Positions 1 through 5,907 of a stretch of 8,412 bases of DNA are shown one piece after another (position 1 is the first letter of the stretch; the number at the start of each line of letters is the position of its first letter). The DNA lies in the NCBI GenBank assembly GCA_903895005.1, contig CAITSH010000176.1:1-8412 (forward strand), given 5' to 3'. The translations under genes were made by a program, and so were the position numbers. The notes under the pieces are model-generated. The model searched no databases, was not told the origin of the DNA, and worked only from the letters and a program-made list of their open reading frames with translations. This DNA is from an uncultured Pseudomonadota bacterium. GTDB lineage: Bacteria > Pseudomonadota > Gammaproteobacteria > Burkholderiales > SG8-39.

Positions 1-480
1 CACGCCATCACACACATGAAGGAAGGGCTCGGCTATTCGGTGGCCGAGGCCTCGCTGGTGATCACGCTGGTGACACTGTCACAGGTGGGCGGGGTGCTGC
101 TCGGGTGGGCCATCGGCGATCGTTACCAGAAGCGTCATGTCTCGGCGGTGTGCATGCTCATGCATTCGGCGGGTCTGCTGATGCTGACCTTTGCCACAGG
201 CCCGGCCATGCTCGTCGGTTTTGCACTGCTGCACGGCGTGGCATGGGGCCTGCGCGGCCCGCTGATGCAGGCGATTCGCGCCGATTACTTCGGCCGACAA
301 TCGATCGGCATGATCCTCGGCCTGTCCTCGCTGATCGTGGTCATCGGCCAGGCCGGCGGCCCGCTTATCGCCGGCGCCTTTGCCGACATCACCGGCAACT
401 ACATCTCCGGCTTTACCGTGCTGTCGATCCTGGCCGGACTGGGCTCGCTGTTCTTTTTGCTGGCGCGGCGCCCGGACTGA
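1..480 (+). CDS. MFS transporter, C-terminal part (5' truncated)
   Basis: This is the C-terminal 159 residues of a membrane transporter. The frame is open from base 1, so the true start lies outside the window and the ATG at 16 is internal. Hydrophobic segments alternate with short loops, and I count about five to six likely transmembrane helices. The loop GDRYQKR after the first helices matches the basic G-x-x-x-D-R-x-x-R type cytoplasmic loop (motif A-like) found at helices 2-3 and 8-9 of the major facilitator superfamily. A later RGPLMQAIRADYFGR segment is followed by glycine-rich helices ending in LLARRPD. The family moves small solutes by proton-coupled transport in the inner membrane. 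The substrate cannot be read from the sequence. It converges on the epimerase gene, with 34 nt between the stops. MFS assignment is confident; substrate unknown. Confidence 0.85.
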   Translation, partial: HAITHMKEGLGYSVAEASLVITLVTLSQVGGVLLGWAIGDRYQKRHVSAVCMLMHSAGLLMLTFATGPAMLVGFALLHGVAWGLRGPLMQAIRADYFGRQSIGMILGLSSLIVVIGQAGGPLIAGAFADITGNYISGFTVLSILAGLGSLFFLLARRPD

Positions 481-486
481 CCGTTA

Positions 487-508
487 CCGGACCGGGATCG
501 CGGTCCGG
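487..508. terminator. Hairpin between convergent genes, possible bidirectional terminator
   Basis: A perfect 8-bp inverted repeat (CCGGACCG at 487-494, CGGTCCGG at 501-508) encloses a 6-nt loop. It fills most of the 34-nt gap between the MFS stop and the epimerase stop. The position and GC-rich stem fit a terminator serving both strands. There is no T-tract on either side, so intrinsic termination may be weak. Confidence 0.5.
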
Positions 509-514
509 GCCTAC

Positions 515-1507
515 TCAGCCCGCCCAACCCCGCGTTTTTGCCGCATCGCGCCAGGCGATGAAATCATCGAAGGCGCGATCGAGCAGGTAGGCCGGTTCGT
601 AGGCGGCGTCTCGGCGGATGCGAGCGATGCTCATGGGCGAGCGCATGCGCGCCTTGTTGCGGCCCAGCGTGCATTCCTCAAGTCGTGCGCTCATGCGATA
701 TGTGAAGGCCGGATGGCGCTGCTGCAAACGATGGCACCATGCCTCAAGTGACCAGCGCGTGCCCGCCGACAGGTGGTAAATCGGCTCGGGTGATGCCGCA
801 AGATCAAGTACCGCAACCAGGCCGCGCGCCACGTCCACCGAATAAATCCAGTCGTTGGCGGCATCGGTGTGGATCACCGCCTCACCGCCCGCCTCGGCAA
901 CGCGCAGCAACTGCAACGCCATGCTTAGTGTGTCGCGCACGCCGGTGTCGTATTCCCAGCGCCCGAACACCATACCGAGTCGAACCACGGTGAGATTGAG
1001 GCCGCGCGTGTTGCGATACCTGAGGCCGGTGCGTTCGGCGGCAAACTTGCTGATGCCATACAGCGTCTCGGGCAACACGGCGCTCGCCTGTTCGTCCAGT
1101 TGCGCATCGGCCTGCCCGGCCTCGCCAAAAATCGAACCGGTGCCGATTTGCACAAACCGCCTGACCTTGTGGCGCAACGCCGCCTCGAACATCTCCAGGC
1201 TGCCCAGCAGGTTGACGGTGATGATGTCGCGCGCGGCACGCTGCTCGCGCGCGAGGTCGGCGGTGATGGCCGCCGCATGGATGACCCGGTCGATGGCATG
1301 CGCGGCAAACACCGCGTCAAGGTCCGCGGCGACACTGACATCGCCCGCGGCGACGATGGCGCGTCCCGGCGCCTGCGCCAGCAATGCGAGCGCGGCAGCT
1401 GGCGGCGGCGTCGGCCCGAACAGCACGACCTCCTCGCCGCGCGCCAGCAATTGCTCCGCCGCATTGAGGCCGATGAAACCGGCACCACCGGTGATCAATA
1501 CCGCCAT
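515..1507 (-). CDS. NAD(P)-dependent epimerase/dehydratase (extended SDR family)
   Basis: This 330-residue cytoplasmic protein belongs to the extended short-chain dehydrogenase/reductase family. The N-terminal Rossmann fold carries GGAGFIG at residues 7-13 (the GxxGxxG dinucleotide motif), followed by an alternating beta-alpha pattern and HAAA near residues 77-80. The catalytic YxxxK is Tyr150-Gly-Ile-Ser-Lys154, with Ser125 in GTGSIFGE as the probable third catalytic residue. The NDWIYSVDVARGL stretch (about 218-230) matches the C-terminal substrate-domain motif of NAD-dependent epimerases. Length is normal. The ATG at 1507 has a ribosome binding site, GGGGAA (plus coordinates 1512-1517), about 4 nt upstream. 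It is the last gene of the minus-strand run, 33 nt after a Bug protein. Members act on nucleotide sugars or on other hydroxy/keto substrates; the substrate here is unknown, and linkage to acid-binding proteins rather than glycosyltransferases argues mildly against polysaccharide synthesis. Confidence 0.85.
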   Translation of the reverse strand: MAVLITGGAGFIGLNAAEQLLARGEEVVLFGPTPPPAAALALLAQAPGRAIVAAGDVSVAADLDAVFAAHAIDRVIHAAAITADLAREQRAARDIITVNLLGSLEMFEAALRHKVRRFVQIGTGSIFGEAGQADAQLDEQASAVLPETLYGISKFAAERTGLRYRNTRGLNLTVVRLGMVFGRWEYDTGVRDTLSMALQLLRVAEAGGEAVIHTDAANDWIYSVDVARGLVAVLDLAASPEPIYHLSAGTRWSLEAWCHRLQQRHPAFTYRMSARLEECTLGRNKARMRSPMSIARIRRDAAYEPAYLLDRAFDDFIAWRDAAKTRGWAG

Positions 1508-1540
1508 GATGTTCCCCGTCCGCTTCGCCGGCTCTCAGGC

Positions 1541-2560
1541 CTAATCGAGCTGGATGTTTGCAACCGCGGCGACCTTTTTCCATTTCACCACCTCGCCGGC
1601 GATGAAGGCGTTGCTTTGCTCCGGACCCATCACGATGGGCTCGATTGCCATGCTGGCGAGCCGCGCAATGTAGTCGGGGTCGGCAAGAATCCTGGCGTTT
1701 GCGGCACGCAGCTTTGCCTGCACGCTGTCGGGTGTTTTTGCCGGCGCGGCGATCCCCCACCAGGTGCTAGACAGGACCCGCGGCATGCCCAGTTCGGCGA
1801 AAGTCGGCACATCGGGCAGCAACTTGAGGCGGCTGCCATGGGCGACCGCGAGCGGGCGCAGCTTGCCCGAGGCGAAATTGGATTTGAGCGTGGTGAGGTC
1901 GTTGACGATCATGTCCACATCGCCCGACAACAACGCAAGTGTGGCCGGCCCGCCGCCCTTGAACGGCACGACCAGCATGTCGACACCGGTTTCAAGTTTG
2001 AACAGCTCGGCCGCCATTTGCACGATGGTGCCGGTGCCCGAGGAGGCGATGGTGTATTTCCCGGGCGCACGTTTGGCCATGGCGACGAGTTCTGTCGCGG
2101 ACTTTGCCGGCAGGCCGTCGCGCACCGCCAGCAGGTGCGGCGCGTTGGCGATGAGGCCGATGAGGGAAAACTCCTTCCAGAAGTCGTAGGGCACCTGTTT
2201 CATGATGACCTGATTGACCGCCATGGTGCTGGTGGTACCGAACACGATGGTGTAACCGTCGGGGTTCGCGCGCGCCGCGACGCCCGTGCCTATGGTGCCG
2301 CTGGCGCCGTCGCGATTGAGCGTGACCACCGGCTGCCCGAGGATGGCCGAAAGGTGCTGGGCATACAGGCGCCCGACAATATCGGCCGGCCCGCCCGAGG
2401 GAAAGGGCACGATCATCTGAATCGGTTTGCTCGGGTATTCGTCCGCAGCGACCGCGCCCTGCGTGGCGCAAAAAAACGCGGCGCCCAGCGCAAGCACGCA
2501 AGCGAGCGCGGCACGTCTCACGAAGGAGGATGGCTGTTGCAAAAGGCCTGGGGTGCTCAT
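1541..2560 (-). CDS. Bug/TctC-family periplasmic solute-binding protein (copy 1)
   Basis: This 339-residue protein is a tripartite tricarboxylate transporter substrate-binding protein of the Bug family. A signal peptide is visible: Arg15-Arg16, a hydrophobic core at about 17-36, and a likely cleavage after AVA near residue 38. The mature part opens with YPSKPIQMIVPFPSGGPAD, the family hallmark, followed by GQPVVTLNRDGASGT and NPDGYT. Later segments include the PFKGGGPA loop (Bug proteins use this area to hold carboxylate ligands) and the LPDVPTFAELG motif. Length is typical. The ATG at 2560 has GGAG (2567-2570) 6 nt upstream. Bug proteins bind small organic acids or amides in the periplasm, but most genomic copies lack adjacent TctA/TctB membrane partners, as here. 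The ligand cannot be predicted. It lies 63 nt after the NMT1-like gene and 33 nt before the epimerase gene. Confidence 0.92.
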   Translation of the reverse strand: MSTPGLLQQPSSFVRRAALACVLALGAAFFCATQGAVAADEYPSKPIQMIVPFPSGGPADIVGRLYAQHLSAILGQPVVTLNRDGASGTIGTGVAARANPDGYTIVFGTTSTMAVNQVIMKQVPYDFWKEFSLIGLIANAPHLLAVRDGLPAKSATELVAMAKRAPGKYTIASSGTGTIVQMAAELFKLETGVDMLVVPFKGGGPATLALLSGDVDMIVNDLTTLKSNFASGKLRPLAVAHGSRLKLLPDVPTFAELGMPRVLSSTWWGIAAPAKTPDSVQAKLRAANARILADPDYIARLASMAIEPIVMGPEQSNAFIAGEVVKWKKVAAVANIQLD

Positions 2561-2580
2561 GCGAATCTCCGGAAATCTCT

Positions 2581-2589
2581 GGGGGGGGG
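2581..2589. repeat. G9 homopolymer (C9 on the coding strand) in the Bug copy 1 leader
   Basis: Nine consecutive G residues on the plus strand lie 20 nt upstream of the Bug copy 1 ATG, just before its ribosome binding site. On the transcribed strand this is a C9 run. A tract of this length can slip during replication, but it lies in non-coding sequence, so slippage would change only spacing or RNA structure. Confidence 0.6.
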
Positions 2590-2623
2590 TGAATCGTGCG
2601 CATCCGGTGCGGACGGCGCACGC

Positions 2624-3523
2624 TTAAAAATTATGGATGCACGACGCATAACTGTCGCGCGTGCTGATGAATCCACCCGCGTGCAGGCTGTGCGCCAGCC
2701 GCTCGAAGCCGGGTTCCGAAACACGGGTAGCGCCGGCCCAGATGCCGTCACGGTAATAGCGCTCTATCGACGCGGCAAACAAGGCTGCGGGCACATCGGG
2801 GAAAAACGGCGCGGTGATGCGCGCCAGCTCGGCCGGCCCTTCGGATGCCATCCAGGCCTGCAATGTGCCAAGCGCGCGCGTGACCGCGGCAAACGCCGCG
2901 GCCTTTTTCGCCAGGCTGTCGCGCGAGCAGATAAAGGTGGTGTACACGGTGGGACCGCGGCCGCTCGCGGTATAGAGCAATGCCCCCTGCCCCCGCGCGA
3001 GTACGTCGCTGACATGGGGCTCAAGCAATTGCGCCACATCCAACGTCCCCGCACGCAGCGCATCGATCTGCTGCGGCATCGTCAGGCCGGTGACAAGGCG
3101 TCCGGCCGCATGCATGGCCGCGGTATCGACACCCGCGTCCTCGAGGTCGGCACGCAGGCAATGCCAGGGCGTCGGCACTTCCGACACCACACCGAGGCGC
3201 ATGCCGGCCAGCCCGGGCAGCGTGAAAGCGGCCTTCCCCGGCCTTCCAACCAGAAAAAACGGATCGCGCGTGACCACGTCACCGAAACACACCAGCGACG
3301 CGCCGTCGGCGGGCGTGGTGTCGTGATCTTTGAGCACGCGCATCGGGCCGCCCCAAGTGGCGTCGGTGGCACCGTGCTTCACGTCATCGATCGCACCTCC
3401 GGGCGAACCCGGTGGCAGCCATTCAACCTCTACCCCCTCGCGCGCCGGCAGGTCGAGGGCGCGCAAGGCGTAGAAGGGCGCGTAAAAAATGGCCCGGAAA
3501 TTTTCTGCGATGGTGATTTTCAT
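2624..3523 (-). CDS. NMT1/THI5-like protein without signal peptide (copy A)
   Basis: This 299-residue protein has the fold of ABC-type substrate-binding proteins of the NMT1/THI5/SsuA group. Key stretches are AENFRAIFYAPFYA (6-19), TWGGPMRV (56-63), VVTRDPFFLV (83-92), SEVPTPW (114-120) and QLLEPHVS (165-172). These match the plus-strand paralogue at 4941-5828 almost without gaps; by my count 74 of the first 130 residues are identical. There is no signal peptide or lipobox: the domain starts at residue 2. Family members are either periplasmic binding proteins for ABC importers or cytoplasmic enzymes such as yeast THI5, which makes the thiamine pyrimidine. The THI5 CCCFC iron motif is not present. 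I chose the ATG at 3523 because it aligns with the paralogue's start; a GTG at 3568 would add 15 residues with no similarity. The ribosome binding site is weak, which suggests coupling or leader control. Function unknown. Confidence 0.8.
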   Translation of the reverse strand: MKITIAENFRAIFYAPFYALRALDLPAREGVEVEWLPPGSPGGAIDDVKHGATDATWGGPMRVLKDHDTTPADGASLVCFGDVVTRDPFFLVGRPGKAAFTLPGLAGMRLGVVSEVPTPWHCLRADLEDAGVDTAAMHAAGRLVTGLTMPQQIDALRAGTLDVAQLLEPHVSDVLARGQGALLYTASGRGPTVYTTFICSRDSLAKKAAAFAAVTRALGTLQAWMASEGPAELARITAPFFPDVPAALFAASIERYYRDGIWAGATRVSEPGFERLAHSLHAGGFISTRDSYASCIHNF

Positions 3524-3567
3524 GGATGCTGCGCGGGACCTGCTGGGCGCATCCCTTGCAGGACGCA

Positions 3568-3588
3568 CCGGTTAATTCCGTTAATCGG
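3568..3588 (-). other. Intercistronic hairpin between Bug copy 2 and NMT1-like copy A
   Basis: The 96-nt gap holds an inverted repeat: TTAACCGG and CCGATTAA arms on the minus strand (plus 3568-3575 and 3581-3588), with one A-C mismatch and a 5-nt loop. It lies 44 nt upstream of the NMT1-like start. It could act in mRNA processing or attenuation. The surrounding bases also resemble part of a TPP riboswitch; see findings. No T-tract follows, so it is not a classic terminator. Confidence 0.45.
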
Positions 3589-3619
3589 GTTCAGTCCGAG
3601 CCAACTCAGTCGAAGATAT

Positions 3620-4612
3620 TCAATCGAACGTAACCCGAGCCTTCTTGATCACCGTGCCCCAGCGCTGGTAGTCCTCGCGCATGAAGGTGGCGAACTCGGC
3701 CGGGGTGTTACCCGCCGACAGGGTGCCCTGCTCGGCAAAACGCTGCACCACATCGGGGGCGTCGAGAACCTTGCGCAGCGCGGCGTTGAGGCGGTTCACC
3801 ACCACAGGTGGCGTGGCCGCCGGTGCGAGCATGCCGTACCAGATGAGAATTTCCATGCCCTTGTAACCACGCTCTCCGAAGGTCGGGGCGTTGGGCACAA
3901 GGGAATTGCGCTTGGCGCTGGCGGCGGCAAGCGGACGCAGCTTGCCCGACTGGATGTGCGGCAACAACGAGGGCGCGGCATCGAACATCGCCTGCACGCG
4001 ACCGCTCGCCACATCCACCACCGCGGGGCCGCTGCCCTTATAGGGAATGTGCAGCATGTCGATGTCGGCGGCGATCTTGAACAACTCACCGGCAAGGTGC
4101 GGCGCACCGCCGTTACCCGAGGAGGCGAAGCTCATGGTGCCCGGCTTGGCCCTGGCCAGCGCGACGAACTCCTCGACATTCGCCACCGGCAGCGACGCAT
4201 TCACCGTCATGATCACCGGCAGCGTGGCGAGCAGCGACACCGGTGCAAAGTCCTTGAACGAATCGTAGGGCAGCTTCGGGAACACATAGGGCCCGATACC
4301 GTGGGTGGTGATGGAATTTTGCAGCAGGGTGTAGCCGTCGGGCTCGGCCTGCGCAACGTAGGCGGCGGCGATGGTGCCGCTCGCGCCGGCGCGATTCTCG
4401 ACCACGACCGGCACGCCAAGGACCGTGGCAAGTTTGGTACCGACCACGCGCGCGATGAAATCAGCGGCGCCGCCAGGGGGCACGGTCACGATGATGCGAA
4501 CGGGCTTGTTCGGGAAATCATCCCCGGGCGCGGCGACAGCGACGGCCGGCGCCATGACGGCGACCACTACAAATGTCGCAACAGACACCGCGACAGCGAT
4601 CAAAATTTTCAT
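3620..4612 (-). CDS. Bug/TctC-family periplasmic solute-binding protein (copy 2)
   Basis: This 330-residue protein is a second Bug-family substrate-binding protein. The start MKILIAVAV leads into a long hydrophobic signal peptide with probable cleavage after AVAVA near residue 27. The mature part begins with the family hallmark FPNKPVRIIVTVPPGGAADFIAR, followed by GVPVVVENRAGASGT and EPDGYTLLQNS. The PYKGSGPAVVD loop and the VPNAPTFGERG motif are the expected ligand-cradle and hinge elements. The ATG at 4612 has a strong GAGGAG ribosome binding site (plus 4619-4624) 6 nt upstream, so I prefer it to an upstream GTG at 4660 that would put charged residues before the signal peptide. It is the first gene of the minus-strand run and shares the divergent region 4613-4940 with the plus-strand NMT1-like gene. 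It is clearly a paralogue of copy 1 but not a recent duplicate. The ligand is unknown, and no TctA/TctB genes are present. Confidence 0.92.
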   Translation of the reverse strand: MKILIAVAVSVATFVVVAVMAPAVAVAAPGDDFPNKPVRIIVTVPPGGAADFIARVVGTKLATVLGVPVVVENRAGASGTIAAAYVAQAEPDGYTLLQNSITTHGIGPYVFPKLPYDSFKDFAPVSLLATLPVIMTVNASLPVANVEEFVALARAKPGTMSFASSGNGGAPHLAGELFKIAADIDMLHIPYKGSGPAVVDVASGRVQAMFDAAPSLLPHIQSGKLRPLAAASAKRNSLVPNAPTFGERGYKGMEILIWYGMLAPAATPPVVVNRLNAALRKVLDAPDVVQRFAEQGTLSAGNTPAEFATFMREDYQRWGTVIKKARVTFD

Positions 4613-4618
4613 TGCCAA

Positions 4619-4624
4619 CTCCTC
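4619..4624 (-). promoter_or_regulatory. Ribosome binding site deciding the Bug copy 2 start
   Basis: GAGGAG on the minus strand lies 6 nt before the ATG at 4612. It is the best Shine-Dalgarno match in the window and fixes the start against the upstream GTG at 4660. Confidence 0.75.
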
Positions 4625-4642
4625 AACGAACGCATGTTTTCG

Positions 4643-4678
4643 GGAAGAAGGCGCGTCCACTTCTTCCAGCGCCTTCTT
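4643..4678 (-). promoter_or_regulatory. Two mutually exclusive hairpins in the Bug copy 2 leader
   Basis: One arm can pair in two ways. GGAAGAAG (4643-4650) is a perfect 8-bp complement of CTTCTTCC (4660-4667, 9-nt loop). The overlapping AAGAAGGCGC (4645-4654) is a perfect 10-bp complement of GCGCCTTCTT (4669-4678, 14-nt loop). Both cannot form together. The element lies 31 nt upstream of the Bug copy 2 ATG, outside the ribosome binding site. Whether it is transcribed is not known. Confidence 0.45.
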
Positions 4679-4683
4679 TGAAG

Positions 4684-4718
4684 GCTGATTTCTGATTTTT
4701 CAGATTTTATTTTTCAGC
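4684..4718. promoter_or_regulatory. AT-rich imperfect palindrome in the divergent promoter region
   Basis: A 35-bp AT-rich island in otherwise GC-rich DNA is bounded by GCTGA (4684-4688) and TCAGC (4714-4718). It contains a second inverted pair, TCTGA (4691-4695) and TCAGA (4700-4704). On the minus strand TAAAAT (plus 4704-4709) is a fair -10 box for the Bug copy 2 operon, but I see no good -35 at 16-18 nt. The arrangement suits an operator or promoter shared by the divergent genes. Confidence 0.4.
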
Positions 4719-4940
4719 TTAATGCCGGCTGTGACGGGCGTGGCGGCCGTGATGACGGCGGCGACCGCTCACGGTCATCCGTGCACCGCGCTAGCTCGGT
4801 CTGGCAATCCACAAACAACCGCTGCACCACCCTCATTACCGCCGGTTTTGCACCGCATTTGCAGGCCCAAGTATAGGCATAATCGCCTTAAAATCCACGC
4901 TCACCCGCGAATAAATTTCCAACCCTACACACCGGTCATC

Positions 4941-5828
4941 ATGCTGATAAAACTTGCCGAAAACTTCCGCGCGCTGTTCTACGCCCCCTTCTACGCAACC
5001 CAGTCAATGGGGTTTTATGCCGACGAAGGGGTCGAACTGCAACTGCTCGACTCGCCGGCGCCGGGCGCCTCGATCGCCGGCCTGCTCGATGGCAGCATCG
5101 ATGTCACCTGGGCAGGGCCGATGCGCGTGATGAAAGACCGCGAGGAACATCCGGATTCCGGGCCCTCACTGGTGTGTTTTTGCGAGGTGGTGACGCGCGA
5201 TCCGTTTTTCTTGGTGGCGCGCAGCGGACTGCCGGCCTTCACACTTGCCGACCTCCATCACCTGCGTCTGGGCTCGGTGAGCGAGGTGGCGACGCCCTGG
5301 CTGTGCCTGCAACAAGACTTGCGTGACTTAGGCGTCGACCCCGGGGCCATCGCGCGCGTGGCAGACCAGACCATGATGGCCAACCTTGATGCCCTGCGCG
5401 AAGACCGCCTTGATGTGGTGCAACTGTTCGAGCCCTATGTCTCGATGGCCCTGTCCGGCGGCTTCGGCCGCATCGTGTACGCGGCGAGCGAACGCGGCCG
5501 CACCGCCTACACCAGCCTGATCGCCACGCGCGACGGCGTAAGCCGCAAGCGCGACGCCTTCGCCGCGATGATCCGCGCCACTGCGCGCATGCAGTCCTGG
5601 CTTGGGACACACGATGCGGCAGAACTCGCTGCAACGGCCGCGCCGTTTTTCCCGCACGTCCCCCCCGCGCTGTTTCTCACGGCACTCCAACGCTACAAAC
5701 AGGCCGGCGTCTGGGCCGACACACCGGTTATTTCTCGGGCCGGCTTCGCGCGCCTGGGGCAGAGCATTCAAAGCGGCGGCTTTGTCAGATCGCTGCCGTC
5801 ATACGAAAACTGTATCGCGGAGATCTAA
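4941..5828 (+). CDS. NMT1/THI5-like protein without signal peptide (copy B)
   Basis: This 295-residue protein is the paralogue of the product of 2624-3523, with the same landmarks: AENFRALFYAPFYA (6-19), TWAGPMRV (56-63), VVTRDPFFLV (83-92), SEVATPW (114-120) and QLFEPYVS (161-168). It has the two-lobe binding-protein fold of the NMT1/THI5/SsuA group but no signal peptide, lipobox or membrane segment, so it should remain in the cytoplasm. Such proteins normally bind a pyrimidine, sulfonate or aromatic ligand for an ABC importer; without export, a catalytic or sensory role is more plausible. The ATG at 4941 is chosen because the paralogue starts at the same residue; there is no clear Shine-Dalgarno sequence, so the transcript could have a weak or unusual start. 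It is transcribed alone, divergent from Bug copy 2 and convergent with the cytochrome genes. Exact function unknown. Confidence 0.8.
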   Translation: MLIKLAENFRALFYAPFYATQSMGFYADEGVELQLLDSPAPGASIAGLLDGSIDVTWAGPMRVMKDREEHPDSGPSLVCFCEVVTRDPFFLVARSGLPAFTLADLHHLRLGSVSEVATPWLCLQQDLRDLGVDPGAIARVADQTMMANLDALREDRLDVVQLFEPYVSMALSGGFGRIVYAASERGRTAYTSLIATRDGVSRKRDAFAAMIRATARMQSWLGTHDAAELAATAAPFFPHVPPALFLTALQRYKQAGVWADTPVISRAGFARLGQSIQSGGFVRSLPSYENCIAEI

Positions 5829-5907
5829 GCGAAACGGCAAACAAACCGGGCTGGTCACCGGAACTTACCCGAGAAAGCAGCATTGATTGGCTGGAAACAC
5901 GCGCCGT

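Larger units (their letters stand above)
4613..4940. other. Divergent intergenic region (328 bp)
   Basis: This region separates Bug copy 2 (minus) from NMT1-like copy B (plus). The left part holds the leader hairpins and AT-rich palindrome listed separately. The middle (4747-4779) has overlapping short inverted repeats: CCGTGA/TCACGG and GATGAC/GTCATC. Near the right end, TTGCAC (4848-4853) and TATAGG (4872-4877), 18 nt apart, form a weak candidate plus-strand promoter about 65 nt before the ATG. The plus frame is open from 4722, but the extra 73 residues are low-complexity and unlike the paralogue, so I do not count them as coding. I see no RNA gene here. Confidence 0.5.

Noticed and set aside
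3524..3568. GTG start giving NMT1-like copy A 15 extra residues
   Set aside because: The Arg/Ser-rich extension is absent from the paralogue, and it overlaps the intercistronic hairpin.
1100..4681. A 3.6-kb plus-strand frame without stops, 1193 codons
   Set aside because: It runs antisense to four well-supported genes, is rich in Arg, Gly and His with no domain, and reflects GC-rich codon use on the other strand.
4722..4940. N-terminal extension of NMT1-like copy B
   Set aside because: The added residues have no similarity to the paralogue, which begins at the residue matching ATG 4941, and they cover the likely promoter.
5829..5907. Terminator between the convergent NMT1-like copy B and triheme cytochrome genes
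   Set aside because: Only 4-bp complementary pieces (CGGG/CCCG) and a direct repeat of ACCGG are present; there is no convincing stem or T-tract.
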